Of a stretch of 15,611 nucleotides of DNA, positions 15,578 through 15,611 are shown piece by piece (the first letter of the stretch is position 1; every line of letters starts with the position of its first letter). Position numbers and translations under genes: made by a program. The stretch is from DASRAJ01 sp039920305 (GTDB lineage: Bacteria > Bacteroidota > Bacteroidia > Chitinophagales > UBA10324): contig JBDSEA010000127.1 in NCBI GenBank assembly GCA_039920305.1, positions 1 to 15,611 of the forward strand, written 5' to 3'. Under the pieces are notes generated by a model, which was given only the letters and a program-made list of their open reading frames with translations, was not told the origin of the DNA and ran no database searches.

Positions 15578-15611
15578 CAGTCAGTTACATATTGCATTAA
15601 TGCGCGGTACT

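Overview
This window comes from a member of the Bacteroidota, probably an uncultured or deep-branching, Chitinophagales/Saprospirales-like lineage. The evidence is a type IX secretion sorting domain on a secreted protein, genes without strong Shine-Dalgarno sites, several close matches to the Bacteroidota promoter (TTTG, about 19 nt, TAnnTTTG), and a 16S rRNA of Bacteroidota type with some unusual bases. I could not search any database, so the lineage below phylum is not settled.

Layout. 1-1359 (minus): a secreted multi-repeat YCF48/BNR-like beta-propeller protein, cut by one in-frame amber codon and running off the left edge. 1697-3297 (plus): an NAD-dependent sugar epimerase/dehydratase followed by a class I methyltransferase. 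3551-7487 (minus): ribonuclease Y, then a two-gene pair of a GCS2-type carboxylate-amine ligase and an ATP-grasp ligase that look co-transcribed and probably make an unknown amide-linked metabolite. 7652-11095 (plus): a 778-residue glycine-rich T9SS-secreted protein and a formylglycine-generating enzyme that keeps both catalytic cysteines and has an N-terminal export-like segment. 11237-13598 (minus): a periplasmic trehalase, whose upstream neighbour is an intact 131-residue helical protein and whose downstream neighbour is a 40-codon remnant of a second copy of that same gene. 13648-15502 (minus): a 16S rRNA gene.

The most informative region is the right end. The 16S gene appears to be a complete, free-standing transcription unit: near-perfect Bacteroidota promoter, hairpin plus boxA-like antitermination site, complementary flanks that could form the processing stem, and a strong intrinsic terminator about 95 nt after the 3' end, with no tRNA and no 23S. 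This is an unlinked rRNA arrangement. The rRNA also carries a compensatory base-pair swap in helix 28 and a change in the widely used 338/341 primer-probe site.

The second notable region is the trehalase locus. The trehalase gene is bracketed by divergent direct repeats of about 190 bp (about 80% identical in the coding part). The repeat edge falls within a few bases of the trehalase stop codon, which suggests the trehalase was placed inside a duplicated small gene and took over its terminator.
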